The notes under the pieces were generated by a model, which saw only the letters and a list, made by a program, of their open reading frames with translations, was not told the origin of the DNA and did no database searches. From positions 1 to 25,415 of the forward strand of contig DASQFD010000135.1 of the NCBI GenBank assembly GCA_035633255.1: 25,415 nucleotides of DNA, written 5' to 3'. Shown in pieces: positions 9,454 to 17,182 of the stretch. Positions within the stretch are counted from its first letter, which is position 1. The number at the start of each line of letters is the position of its first letter. This DNA is from DASQFD01 sp035633255 (GTDB lineage Bacteria; Actinomycetota; Actinomycetes; Actinomycetales; Dermatophilaceae). Made by a program: the position numbers and the translations under genes.

Positions 9454-10563
9454 TCAGATCGGGCTGTCGGTGAGGAGGTACTTCAGCACCGCCGCCGCCA
9501 GGAGCACCAGCCCGATCGCGGCGAGCCCCGCCCAGTGGACGAACCACCCGCCGGTGTCCCCCACGGCCCGAGGCCCCTTCGAGCGCCCGGAGTAGGCGAT
9601 GACCCCGGCGCAGGCGGCGCCGGTGAGCAGCCCGCCGAGGTGGGCCTGCCACGCGATGCCCGGCACGACGAACCCGATGACGGCGTTGATGCCGATCGTC
9701 ACGTACATCGCGGCCGAGGACCGCTGCAGCCGGCGCTGCAGCACGATGAACGCGCCGAACAGCCCGAACACCGCACCCGACGCCCCCACCGCCTGGGTCC
9801 CCCACGTCCCCGAGTAGACCCCGGCGAGCAGGTCCTCCGCGCTCGGCGGGAAGGACAGCAGCAGGAAGACCACCGACCCCCCGAACGCGCTGAGCAGGTA
9901 GGTCGCAAGGAACCGGCCGCGGCCGAGCAGCGGCTCGAGGTACTGCCCCATGAACCACAGCGCGTACATGTTGAACAAGATGTGCAGCAGCGAGGAGGGC
10001 GAGTGCGCGAACGCCGAGGTGAGGAAGCGCCAGGGCTCGCTGTCACCGCGGTAGGGGATGAAGGCGATGTCCTGGGTCAGCCCGGGCACGGTCCGCTGCA
10101 GCAGGTAGACGACCACGCAGATCGCGATGAGCGTCTGGGTGACCACCGGCCGGCCGTCGGTGACCGCCCCGCCGAAGACGGTCCGCGCCGTCCGGATGGT
10201 CTTGGCGCCCTCCCGGACGCAGTCGACGCACTGGATGCCGACGGCGGCCGGGCGCTGGCACTCCGGGCAGGTCGGCCGGGCGCACCGCTGGCACCGGACG
10301 TAGGACACCCGGTCCGGGTGCCGCGGGCACACCGGGATCTGCTCCGGCGCCCCGCCCGGCACCGCGGGGGGCTGCGGGGGGCCGGCCGGGGACGGCATAC
10401 CCGGGTATGCCGGCGTGCCGGCCGGTGCCGGCGGCGGACCGCCCGCAGGTGGCTGGTACCCCGGCGGGGGCTGGTACCCCGGCGGCGGCTGCCAGCCGGG
10501 CGGCGGCGCAGGCCCGGGCGGAGGCCCCGGCGTCCCCGGCGGCGGAGGAGGGAAGTCGCTCAG
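9454..10563 (-). CDS. Rhomboid-family intramembrane serine protease with N-terminal zinc-finger-like domain
   Basis: A 369-aa protein if translated from CTG 10563. It has a Pro/Gly/Tyr-rich N-terminus (PPPGYQPPPGYQPP), then a Cys/His-rich finger (CPRH, CQRC, CPEC, CVDC), then six or more membrane helices. The catalytic Ser is in GASGAVFG (Ser262) and the catalytic His in AWQAHLGG (His308). Rhomboids cleave membrane proteins within the lipid bilayer; the substrate is unknown. CTG is favoured because AGGAG lies 6 nt upstream and the product starts with SDFPPPPPGTPGP, a style usual for actinobacterial rhomboids. There is no in-frame ATG, GTG or TTG until ATG 10398, which lacks a Shine-Dalgarno sequence and would drop 55 residues. 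The start lies 3 nt after the cyclophilin stop. Confidence 0.88.
   Translation of the reverse strand: MSDFPPPPPGTPGPPPGPAPPPGWQPPPGYQPPPGYQPPAGGPPPAPAGTPAYPGMPSPAGPPQPPAVPGGAPEQIPVCPRHPDRVSYVRCQRCARPTCPECQRPAAVGIQCVDCVREGAKTIRTARTVFGGAVTDGRPVVTQTLIAICVVVYLLQRTVPGLTQDIAFIPYRGDSEPWRFLTSAFAHSPSSLLHILFNMYALWFMGQYLEPLLGRGRFLATYLLSAFGGSVVFLLLSFPPSAEDLLAGVYSGTWGTQAVGASGAVFGLFGAFIVLQRRLQRSSAAMYVTIGINAVIGFVVPGIAWQAHLGGLLTGAACAGVIAYSGRSKGPRAVGDTGGWFVHWAGLAAIGLVLLAAAVLKYLLTDSPI
10393..10412. repeat. Perfect 20-bp palindrome built from two GTATGCCG motifs
   Basis: CGGCATACCC is followed directly by its reverse complement GGGTATGCCG. It lies inside the N-terminal coding part of the rhomboid gene, at the alternative ATG. 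Two copies of the over-represented octamer meet head-to-head here. Confidence 0.85.
10451..10486 (-). repeat. 18-bp tandem repeat in the rhomboid N-terminus
   Basis: Two copies of GGCTGGTACCCCGGCGG plus one variable base, period 18 bp (10451-10468 and 10469-10486). On the minus strand they encode the repeated PPGYQP segment, so copy change stays in frame. Confidence 0.8.
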
Positions 10564-10566
10564 CGG

Positions 10567-11085
10567 TTACTCCTGGATCTCGACGCGGTCGATGACCACG
10601 TCCTCGACCGGCCGGTCCCCCGAGCCGGTGCGGACGGCGGAGATCTCGTCGACGACCTTGCGGCTGGCCTCGTCGGCGACCTTGCCGAAGATGGTGTGCT
10701 TGCCGTTCAGCCAGGTCGTCGCGGCGGTGGTGATGAAGAACTGGGAGCCGTTGGTGCCCTTGCCGAAGCGCTTGCCGGCGTTGGCCATGGCGAGCAGGTA
10801 GGGCTTGGTGAACTGCAGCTCGGGGTGGATCTCGTCGTCGAAGGTGTAGCCGGGCCCGCCGGTCCCCTCCCCCTTCGGGCAGCCGCCCTGGACCATGAAG
10901 TTCGGGATGATCCGGTGGAAGGCGAGCCCGTCGTAGAACGGCGTGGGGTTGGTGCGGCCCGCGTCGTCCTTGTACTCCTGCTCGCCCGTCGCGAGCCCCA
11001 CGAAGTTGCGCACCGTCCTCGGCGCGTGGTCGGGGAAGAGGGTGACGGAGATGGGGCCGTGGTTGGTGTGCAGCGTTGCCTTCAT
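10567..11085 (-). CDS. ppiA: Peptidyl-prolyl cis-trans isomerase, cyclophilin type
   Basis: A 172-aa cytoplasmic cyclophilin that catalyses proline cis-trans isomerisation. Family motifs are clear: VRNFVGLATG, the catalytic FHRIIPNFMVQGG, AMANAG, GTNGSQFFIT, and WLNGKHTIFG. It aligns by eye with mycobacterial PpiA (Rv0009), which lies in the same oriC-proximal neighbourhood. Start ATG 11085 is chosen because GGAGG lies 9 nt upstream and the protein begins MKATLHTNHG. Another ATG at 11094 abuts the Shine-Dalgarno sequence with no spacing. The rhomboid gene follows 3 nt after the TAA stop in the same frame, so the two form an operon. Confidence 0.94.
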   Translation of the reverse strand: MKATLHTNHGPISVTLFPDHAPRTVRNFVGLATGEQEYKDDAGRTNPTPFYDGLAFHRIIPNFMVQGGCPKGEGTGGPGYTFDDEIHPELQFTKPYLLAMANAGKRFGKGTNGSQFFITTAATTWLNGKHTIFGKVADEASRKVVDEISAVRTGSGDRPVEDVVIDRVEIQE

Positions 11086-11201
11086 GCGCGCCATCCTCCC
11101 ATGCACCACGCAACGGGTATGCCGCGCCGCCGGGTTCCGGGCCGGCTTCACTCCCGCCCCGGCCGCCGTCGGGCCGGACGCGGGTGCGGGTGCGGGACCG
11201 G

Positions 11202-12233
11202 TCAGCCGGGGCCGGCGAGCTCGCGGCTGCGCTGCTGCCCGCCGAGCTCCCCGTACGGGTAGTCGCCCACCGGGACGCGGCTGGCCACCTCGAGGCGGGC
11301 GGCATCCTCCGGGTCGAGCACCAGGTCCGCGGCCGCGAGGTTGTCGGCGAGCTGGGTCGTGCTGCGCGCGCCGAGGATGGTCGAGGTGACCGCGGGCCGG
11401 TCGGTGACCCAGGCGAGCGCCACCTGCGACATCGGGACCGCCCGCCCCTCGGCGACCTCCCGCACCGCGTCGACGACGGCCCAGGTCCGCTCGCTGCCCC
11501 GGCGGTCCCACGCCTCCATGCCGCGGCCCGGGTCCTCGCCCAGGCGGCTGGCCCCGGCGGGCGGGGTGTCGCGGCGGTACTTCCCGGTGAGGTAGCCGCC
11601 GCCGAGGGGGCCCCACGGCAGCAGCCCGAGCCCGGCATCCACGGCGGCCGGGACGACCTCCCACTCGATCTCGCGCACGAGCAGGCTGTACTGCGGCTGC
11701 AGGGTCACCGGCGGCGCGGCGCCCATCGCGCGGGCCAGGTGCACCGCCTTGGTCAGCTGCCAGCCGGTGAAGTTCGACAGCCCCCAGTAGGAGATCCGGC
11801 CGGCGCGCACGAAGCCGTTGAGGGTGCGGACGGTCTCCTCCAGCGGGGTCCACGGGTCGAAGGCATGCACCTGGTAGAGGTCGACGTGGTCCACGCCGAG
11901 GCGGCGCAGCGAGGCGTCGAGGGCGCGGGTCAGGTGGCGCGTGGAGAGCCCGTCGCCGTTGGGCCCGCGGCCGGTGGCGAACCGGCCCTTGGTCGCGAGC
12001 ACCACCCGCTCGGTGACCTCCGCCGGCCGGTCGGCGAGCCAGCGGCCGAGGATCTCCTCCGAGCGCCCGCCGGCGTAGACGTCCGCGGTGTCGACGAGGG
12101 TGCCGCCGGCCTCGACGAAGGCGTCGAGCATCCGCCCGGACTCCGCCTCGTCGGCCTCCGCGCCGAAGGTCATGGTGCCGAGCGCGAAGGTCGAGACGGC
12201 GCACCCGCTGGAGCCCAGGGTCCGGTATCGCAT
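11202..12233 (-). CDS. Aldo/keto reductase
   Basis: A 343-aa NADPH-dependent oxidoreductase of the AKR superfamily with a TIM-barrel fold. The catalytic tetrad can be placed: Asp48 and Tyr53 in LVDTADVYAGG, Lys82 in LATKGRF, and His123 in DLYQVHAFD. The cofactor-binding region shows YSLLVREIE and late ILGARSTTQL. The physiological substrate cannot be read from sequence. Start ATG 12233 has no clear Shine-Dalgarno sequence. A TACGTT hexamer lies 6 nt upstream (12245-12240), which would fit a leaderless transcript. It is 116 bp upstream of ppiA on the same strand and may or may not share a transcript. This gene is not part of the conserved division block and seems a lineage-specific neighbour. 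Confidence 0.92.
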   Translation of the reverse strand: MRYRTLGSSGCAVSTFALGTMTFGAEADEAESGRMLDAFVEAGGTLVDTADVYAGGRSEEILGRWLADRPAEVTERVVLATKGRFATGRGPNGDGLSTRHLTRALDASLRRLGVDHVDLYQVHAFDPWTPLEETVRTLNGFVRAGRISYWGLSNFTGWQLTKAVHLARAMGAAPPVTLQPQYSLLVREIEWEVVPAAVDAGLGLLPWGPLGGGYLTGKYRRDTPPAGASRLGEDPGRGMEAWDRRGSERTWAVVDAVREVAEGRAVPMSQVALAWVTDRPAVTSTILGARSTTQLADNLAAADLVLDPEDAARLEVASRVPVGDYPYGELGGQQRSRELAGPG

Positions 12234-12463
12234 CGACCCAACGTAGCCCGCGCGGACGCCGTGGAGGCCGGCCGGGACCGACCCCGACCACCGGGTGTGC
12301 CGGCCGCCCGCCTCCCGGACCGGCCACCGGATCCTCGGCCGGACGGCATACCCGGTCCGGAGTCGGGGCAGGAGAAGGTTTCCCGGGCCCTCGGTCCCAT
12401 CGGAAGGCGCCGAGGGGCAGGATGGGTGGATCAGGGTTCCGTCCGTCGATGAAGGAGTGAGCG

Positions 12464-13618
12464 GTGTTCCGCACGAAGAACAGGACCGAGCAGGCGAGCG
12501 CGGCCGCGGCCGAGCAGGCGGAGGTCGCGGTCGCGGAGGCGACGACCAAGGCCGCGGAGGCGACGACGACGGCCGCGGACGCCAAGTCGGCGGAGGCAGC
12601 CGCCGCGGGTGCGCGGGTCGAGGCCGTCGAGGCGCGGGCCGAGGCGACCCAGGCGGTGGCCGACGCCGACGCGGCGCAGGCCAAGGCCGAGAAGGCCGCG
12701 GCCGAGCGGGCCCACGCCGCGTCGGACAACGCGGCTGCCGACCTGAAGGGACGCGCCCACGATCTGGCCGGGCGAGCCGCTCCCAAGGTCGACGCCGCGC
12801 GCGAGGCCGCCAAGGACGTCGGGGTGGCCGCCAGGGACCGGGCCAGCGAGGCGCCCGCCAAGCTCCACGAGGCGGCCGAGGCGTTCACCCCGCACGTGGA
12901 GAAGGCGCGCGAGACCTTCATGGAGGACGTCCTGCCGAAGATCACCGCCGCGATGGTGACCGCCGCCGCGGGGGCGACCGCGGCGAAGAAGGCCGCCGTC
13001 GACACCGCCGACCGGGCCCCCGAGGCGCTCTCGGTGCTCAAGGGCGAGGCCGTGGCGACCAAGAAGGGCAGCGGGGGCGGTCACCACGTGGGCACGTGGC
13101 TCGTGCTCCTCGGGCTCGCGGGGGCCGGCGCCGCGGCGTACTCGTACTTCAAGACCCGGGAGAAGGCCGACCCGTGGGCGACGGCCGGCCCCTACAGCCC
13201 GCCCAGCTCCGGCCGGGGCTCGGTCGGCGACAAGGTGGGCGAGCTCGCCTCGACCGCGAAGGCCAAGGCGGCGGCCGCCACCGGAGCGGTCAAGGAGAAG
13301 GCCGGCGAGGTGTCGGGGGCGGCCGCCTCCACGGCCGGTGCCGCCGGGACGGACCGGCCCTCCGAGGGGGCGCCGGACCCGGACCTGCTCGACGCCGGTG
13401 GCTCGGCGACGGACCTGGCCGAGGACCTCGAGGTCGCCGGTGAGGGGATGCCGACCGGCGTCGGTGGCGAGGACAGCGCCTTCGGCGAGGGCGCGCTCGA
13501 CCAGCCGGTCGAGACCTGGGGCGGGGAGACCGGCCTCGGCGAGGAGGGCGCCCACGCGGAGACGGCCACCTCCGAGGGTGCCGACCTCGGCACCCCGCAC
13601 GTCGACGAGGGCCGCTGA
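12464..13618 (+). CDS. Ala-rich helical membrane protein, function unknown
   Basis: A 384-aa protein dominated by Ala, Glu, Lys and Thr. Residues about 8-95 form a nearly uninterrupted charged amphipathic helix of coiled-coil type (AEQAEVAVAEATTKAAEATT). A second helical section follows, with one membrane segment at about 209-228 (GTWLVLLGLAGAGAAAYSYF). Next comes FKTREKADPWATAGPYSPP, a tail pattern I have seen in YtxH-like and DUF5324-like actinobacterial proteins, and an acidic, Gly-rich C-terminus. Start GTG 12464 has AAGGAG 6 nt upstream. I cannot name a function; an envelope or stress role is plausible. The family assignment is tentative because low-complexity Ala-rich sequence gives misleading similarity. 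Confidence 0.8.
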   Translation: MFRTKNRTEQASAAAAEQAEVAVAEATTKAAEATTTAADAKSAEAAAAGARVEAVEARAEATQAVADADAAQAKAEKAAAERAHAASDNAAADLKGRAHDLAGRAAPKVDAAREAAKDVGVAARDRASEAPAKLHEAAEAFTPHVEKARETFMEDVLPKITAAMVTAAAGATAAKKAAVDTADRAPEALSVLKGEAVATKKGSGGGHHVGTWLVLLGLAGAGAAAYSYFKTREKADPWATAGPYSPPSSGRGSVGDKVGELASTAKAKAAAATGAVKEKAGEVSGAAASTAGAAGTDRPSEGAPDPDLLDAGGSATDLAEDLEVAGEGMPTGVGGEDSAFGEGALDQPVETWGGETGLGEEGAHAETATSEGADLGTPHVDEGR

Positions 13619-13635
13619 CCGGCTTGACCCCGGCC

Positions 13636-13719
13636 TGACCGGGGCCTGACCGGGGCCTGACCGGGGCCTGACCGACCGGCCTGAGCCGACCGGCCTGAGC
13701 CGACCGGCCTGAGCCGACC
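13636..13719. repeat. Two adjacent minisatellites, 11-bp and 14-bp units
   Basis: Three copies of TGACCGGGGCC plus a partial fourth (13636-13673, period 11) are followed by two copies of TGAGCCGACCGGCC plus a partial third (13682-13719, period 14). Both units begin with the TGA stop triplet, and the array starts just after the stop codon at 13616-13618. No coding role is evident. Confidence 0.9.
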
Positions 13720-13821
13720 AGCCGGGTCGAGGTGTCGCGCCACCCCCACGGGGCGCAGCGTCACCTCGACCCGCTGGCTCGGGAGGGCATATCCGGCCGC
13801 GAACCGGGGTACTCCCCCTTC

Positions 13822-14547
13822 ATGAGCCACCACGCCCCCGGCCCCGCCTCGGGCCTTGCGTCAGACCACGCCTCCGGCCACGCTGCGGCCCACGCCGCGG
13901 GCGACACCAACGTCGGTGAGCGCCCCGAGGGCCTCGGCGACGCGCTTCCCCGCGTCGCCCGCTCGGCCCCTGCACCGGTGCGTACGGTGCAGGTGCTCGA
14001 GGGCGACACCAAGCTCGACGGCGTCTCGGCGGTGCTGCGGGCGGTGTCCGCGCCGCTGGGCAGGGAGCCGCTGCGCTCGAGCCTGCTCGGCGCGAAGCTC
14101 GGTCACGCGCTGCACCCGCTCATGACCGACCTGCCGATCGGGCTGTGGACCTCGGCCGTGGTCGTCGACCTCTTCCGCCCCCGCAGCGGCGCCCGCACCG
14201 CCCAGTTCCTCGTCGGGGCCGGGACCCTCGCCGTGGTGCCGACCGCGCTCACCGGGCTCGCCGAGTGGCGGGAGACCTCCGAGCCGGAGACCCGCCTCGG
14301 CTCGGCGCACGCGGTGCTCAACGCCGTGGGCGGCACGGCGATGGCGGCGTCGTGGTGGTACCGCCGCTCCGGCCGGCACGCCACCGGCGTCCTGCTCTCC
14401 CTCGTCGGCGCCGGCGTCGTGGGGGCGTCGGGGTTCCTCGGCGGGCACCTGAGCACCGTGCGCAAGGTGGGCTCACGGCATACCGCGTTCACCGACGACG
14501 GGGTCGGCCCCGAGCTCTCCCGGCCGGCCGTCGCCGCCGCCCTCTGA
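13822..14547 (+). CDS. DUF2231 family membrane protein
   Basis: A 241-aa membrane protein. After a His/Ala-rich, apparently disordered N-terminus of about 70 residues comes the DUF2231 domain with about four helices. Conserved features are HALHPLMTDLPIGLWTSAVVVDL, TALTGLAEW, SAHAVLNAVG and GASGFLGGHLS. The invariant His residues have led to suggestions of metal or haem binding in this family; the function is not established. Start ATG 13822 is chosen as the simplest ATG, but GTG 13732 is in frame and would add 30 residues; neither has a strong Shine-Dalgarno sequence. The gene is flanked by stop-codon-linked tandem repeats on both sides. Confidence 0.85.
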   Translation: MSHHAPGPASGLASDHASGHAAAHAAGDTNVGERPEGLGDALPRVARSAPAPVRTVQVLEGDTKLDGVSAVLRAVSAPLGREPLRSSLLGAKLGHALHPLMTDLPIGLWTSAVVVDLFRPRSGARTAQFLVGAGTLAVVPTALTGLAEWRETSEPETRLGSAHAVLNAVGGTAMAASWWYRRSGRHATGVLLSLVGAGVVGASGFLGGHLSTVRKVGSRHTAFTDDGVGPELSRPAVAAAL

Positions 14548-14608
14548 CGTCGGCCGCGCTCTGACTTCCGGCGCGCTCTGACGTCCCGCCCTCTGACGTC
14601 CCGCGCCG
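14542..14608. repeat. Degenerate tandem repeat of the DUF2231 3' end
   Basis: CTCTGAC recurs at 14542, 14559, 14576 and 14591 (periods 17, 17, 15), each followed by a GTC/TTC and GC-rich filler. The first copy contains the gene's TGA stop, so the array looks like serial duplication of the gene end. It finishes at the last codons of the convergent gntR gene. Confidence 0.85.
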
Positions 14609-14609
14609 C

Positions 14610-15275
14610 TCAGGACGCCTCGACGGCGCTCGCGCCCCCGTCCAGCCGGCTGGCGAGCGCCTCGCGCGCCCCCTCCAGGTGCGCGCGCATCCGCTCCTCG
14701 GCGAGCGCCGCGTCCCCGGCCTCCAGCGCCTGGAACACCTCGCGGTGCTCGCGGGCGATGCGGTCGCGGCCGAGGACGTAGCGCGACTGCACCATCGACA
14801 GGTGGATCTCACCGCTGAGCGCGGCGTAGAGCCGGCTCAGCCGCGGGCTGTCCACCGCACGCACCAGCGCCCGGTGGAAGTCGAGGTCGGCCTCGACGAA
14901 GACGCTGTGGGGGGCGCCCGACGGGACGGCGGCGAGGGCGTCGACGGCGCGCTCCGCGTCCATCGGCGGCGGGCCCTGCGCGACCACCGCACCGACGATG
15001 CCGAGCTCGAGCGGGATGCGGACGAGGAAGAGGTCCTCGACGTCGGCTCGCGAGAGGACGGGCACGTGGGCGGACTTGTGCGCCTGGTGGCGGAGCAGCC
15101 CCTCGTGCACGAGGAAGGTGATGGCGGCGCGCGCGGTGGGGCGCGACACGCCGAACTCCGCGGCGACGTCGGCCTCGACGAGGGACGCGCCCGGCTGGAG
15201 GTGCCCGTCGAGCACCCGCGCCCTCAGGGTGTCGGAGAGGGCATCGACGACCGAGACGGTCTGCAGCGTGCTCAC
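14610..15275 (-). CDS. lldR: GntR-family regulator, FadR/FCD subfamily, probable lactate-responsive repressor
   Basis: A 221-aa transcription factor. The N-terminal winged helix-turn-helix (about 12-62) includes EADVAAEFGVSRPTARAAITFLVHEGLLR. The C-terminal FCD ligand domain shows the expected metal-binding set: Asp130, His134 (DLDFHRAL), His177 (EHREVF) and His199. In this subfamily, 2-hydroxyacids such as lactate or glycolate are common ligands. Start GTG 15275 has GAGGAGGG 7 nt upstream. It is divergent from the lactate permease-dehydrogenase operon, with a matching operator between them, so I infer an LldR-type role. GlcC-like or other hydroxyacid regulation is the main alternative. Confidence 0.88.
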   Translation of the reverse strand: MSTLQTVSVVDALSDTLRARVLDGHLQPGASLVEADVAAEFGVSRPTARAAITFLVHEGLLRHQAHKSAHVPVLSRADVEDLFLVRIPLELGIVGAVVAQGPPPMDAERAVDALAAVPSGAPHSVFVEADLDFHRALVRAVDSPRLSRLYAALSGEIHLSMVQSRYVLGRDRIAREHREVFQALEAGDAALAEERMRAHLEGAREALASRLDGGASAVEAS

Positions 15276-15374
15276 GGGGGCGCCCTCCTCTCCCCCTCGT
15301 CGTGACTGTAGCAACCGGGCCGGCCCGACTCCCGCCCCAGAAGGGGCATGTGACCCAGGAGACCTCCGGACCAG

Positions 15375-15403
15375 TTGCACGACAAGTATACGGGTCATAT
15401 TGT
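15375..15403 (+). promoter_or_regulatory. Candidate promoter of the lactate operon
   Basis: A -35-like TTGCAC (15375-15380) and -10-like TATTGT (15398-15403) are separated by 17 bp, the optimal spacing. Predicted transcription starts near 15410, about 27 nt before the permease GTG. The -10 overlaps the palindromic operator, as expected for repression. Confidence 0.5.
15385..15390 (-). promoter_or_regulatory. Candidate -10 element of the divergent gntR gene
   Basis: On the minus strand these bases read TATACT, a strong -10 match. No good -35 is seen upstream at normal spacing, where the operator lies. One operator could therefore control both directions. Confidence 0.35.
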
Positions 15404-15411
15404 CAGACAAT
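15399..15411. promoter_or_regulatory. FCD-GntR (LldR-type) operator
   Basis: ATTGTCAGACAAT is a perfect 13-bp palindrome and matches the FCD-GntR consensus TNGTNNNACNA at every fixed position. It lies between the divergent gntR and permease genes. A weaker related site, TTGCACGACAA, lies at 15375-15385, 25 bp away centre to centre, overlapping the -35. Confidence 0.75.
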
Positions 15412-15436
15412 CATCCGCAGGGACGAAGGAGTCCGC

Positions 15437-17182
15437 GTGTTCCAGCCAGAACCAGCCCCGGTCGGTGGGTCGTTGGCGCTCTCCGCGCTGGTCGCGGCCC
15501 TGCCGCTGCTGACCCTCTTCATCCTCCTGGGGGTGCTGCGCTGGAAGGCCTGGCAGGCCGGGCTGGCCGCCCTCGCGGTCGCCATCGTGGTCGCCATCCT
15601 CGCCTTCGGTATGCCGTGGACACAGGCCCTGATCACCGCGAGCGAGGGCGGTGCCTTCGGTCTGTTCCCGATCATCTACATCGTCCTCGCGGCGATCTGG
15701 ATCTTCCGGCTCACCGAGCTCACCGGCTACGACCTGGTGCTGCGGCGCGCGTTCTCCTCGGTCTCCCCCGACCAGCGGATCCAGGCCATCCTCATCGCCT
15801 TCTGCTTCGGGGCGCTGCTCGAGGCGCTGGCCGGCTTCGGCACGCCGGTGGCGGTCACCGCGGTGATGCTCATGGCGGTGGGGATCCGCCCGGTCAAGGC
15901 GGCCGCCGTGGCCCTCGTCGCGAACACGGCGCCGGTGGCCTTCGGGGCCGTCGCCGTCCCGATCACCACGCTCGGCAAGATCACCGGGCTGGACCCGGAG
16001 AAGCTCGGCGCCATGGTCGGCCGGCAGACCCCCATCCTGGCCGTCTTCGTCCCGCTCATCCTCGTCCTCATGGTCGACGGCAAGCGCGGCATCAAGGACA
16101 CGTGGCTGCCCGCGATCGTCGGTGGCCTCGCCTTCGCGGTCGGGCAGTTCCTCTGCTCCAACTTCTGGAACTACCAGGTGGCCGACATCGTCGCCGCCTT
16201 CGCCGGTGCCGTCGCCGTCGTCACCCTGCTGCGGGTCTGGCAGCCGAGCAACGTCCTCGGGACCGACGGCATCTCCTCGGCGGCCCTGGCCCAGAGCCGC
16301 CCCGTCACCGAGTCGGTCGGTGCGGGCAGCGGTGCCGCCAGCTTCGGCACCGCCCCCGCGGTCGTCGACCTGGACGACCCCGACCCGCCGGAGCACTTCG
16401 CCGCCGGGCGGGACCAGACCACCGGGCCAGTCACCGGGCGCGAGACGCTCATGGCGTTCGCCCCGTACCTCATCGTGGTCGCGCTCTTCACCCTGGTGTC
16501 GTTCGGACCGCTCAAGACCTTCCTCGAGGCCAACTCCGGCTGGAAGTTCCCCTGGCCGGGGCTCGAGGTCCTCAACAGCGCCGGGAAGGTCCCGGCGGCG
16601 ACGACGTTCAACCTCAACATCTTCACCGCGGCGGGCACGGTCCTGCTCCTCGCCGGCCTGCTCACCGCGCTCGTCTACCGGGTCCCGATCGGCAAGGCGC
16701 TCGGTGCGCTGGGGCGGGTCGTCATCCAGTTCAAGTGGACGATCCTCACCGTCGTCGCGGTGCTGGCGCTGGCCTACGTCATGAACCTCTCGGGCCAGAC
16801 CGCCACCCTCGGCCGGGCACTCGCGGCCACGGGCGCCTTCTTCGCGTTCCTCTCGCCGGTCGTGGGCTGGATCGGGGTCGCCGTCACCGGGTCCGACACC
16901 TCGTCGAACTCCCTCTTCGGCGTCCTGCAGACCACCGCCGCGAAGGAGACCGGCCTGAACCCGTACCTGCTCGCCGCCGCCAACACCTCCGGCGGGGTCC
17001 TCGGCAAGATGATCTCGCCGCAGAACCTCGCCATCGCCGCCGCCGTGGTGAGCATGGAGGGCCGGGAGAGTGCGCTCTTCCGCCGGGTCGTCTGGTGGAG
17101 CCTGGGCCTGCTGCTCGCCATGTGCGTGCTGGTCTACCTCCAGTCCACCGACGTGCTCGGCTGGATGGTCGTCCCCGAGTGA
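15437..17182 (+). CDS. lldP: L-lactate permease family transporter
   Basis: A 581-aa polytopic membrane protein of the LctP/LldP family, which imports lactate or glycolate with protons. Many hydrophobic helices are visible, with family segments EALAGFGTPVAVTAVML, NTAPVAFGAVAVPI, and late GVAVTGSDTSSNSLFGVLQ followed by NTSGGVLGKMISPQNLAIA. A hydrophilic loop at about residues 280-335 is rich in Asp/Pro/Gly. Start GTG 15437 has GAAGGAG 5 nt upstream. The stop overlaps the dehydrogenase GTG start (GTGA), so uptake and oxidation are translationally coupled. Permease, Dld-type dehydrogenase and divergent FCD-GntR together indicate a lactate-utilisation operon. Confidence 0.94.
   Translation: MFQPEPAPVGGSLALSALVAALPLLTLFILLGVLRWKAWQAGLAALAVAIVVAILAFGMPWTQALITASEGGAFGLFPIIYIVLAAIWIFRLTELTGYDLVLRRAFSSVSPDQRIQAILIAFCFGALLEALAGFGTPVAVTAVMLMAVGIRPVKAAAVALVANTAPVAFGAVAVPITTLGKITGLDPEKLGAMVGRQTPILAVFVPLILVLMVDGKRGIKDTWLPAIVGGLAFAVGQFLCSNFWNYQVADIVAAFAGAVAVVTLLRVWQPSNVLGTDGISSAALAQSRPVTESVGAGSGAASFGTAPAVVDLDDPDPPEHFAAGRDQTTGPVTGRETLMAFAPYLIVVALFTLVSFGPLKTFLEANSGWKFPWPGLEVLNSAGKVPAATTFNLNIFTAAGTVLLLAGLLTALVYRVPIGKALGALGRVVIQFKWTILTVVAVLALAYVMNLSGQTATLGRALAATGAFFAFLSPVVGWIGVAVTGSDTSSNSLFGVLQTTAAKETGLNPYLLAAANTSGGVLGKMISPQNLAIAAAVVSMEGRESALFRRVVWWSLGLLLAMCVLVYLQSTDVLGWMVVPE

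Noticed and set aside
9535..11262. 575-aa plus-strand open frame opposite rhomboid and cyclophilin
   Set aside because: Antisense to two clear genes and without domain features or a ribosome-binding site.
12234..12463. Possible small gene in the gap between the aldo/keto reductase and the Ala-rich gene
   Set aside because: No start with a ribosome-binding site and no coherent coding pattern; it holds one GTATGCCG copy and probably the promoters of both flanking genes.
13732..13821. Upstream GTG start extending the DUF2231 protein by 30 residues
   Set aside because: The extra segment is not hydrophobic or conserved-looking and runs close to the repeat array; ATG 13822 is simpler. Not fully excluded.
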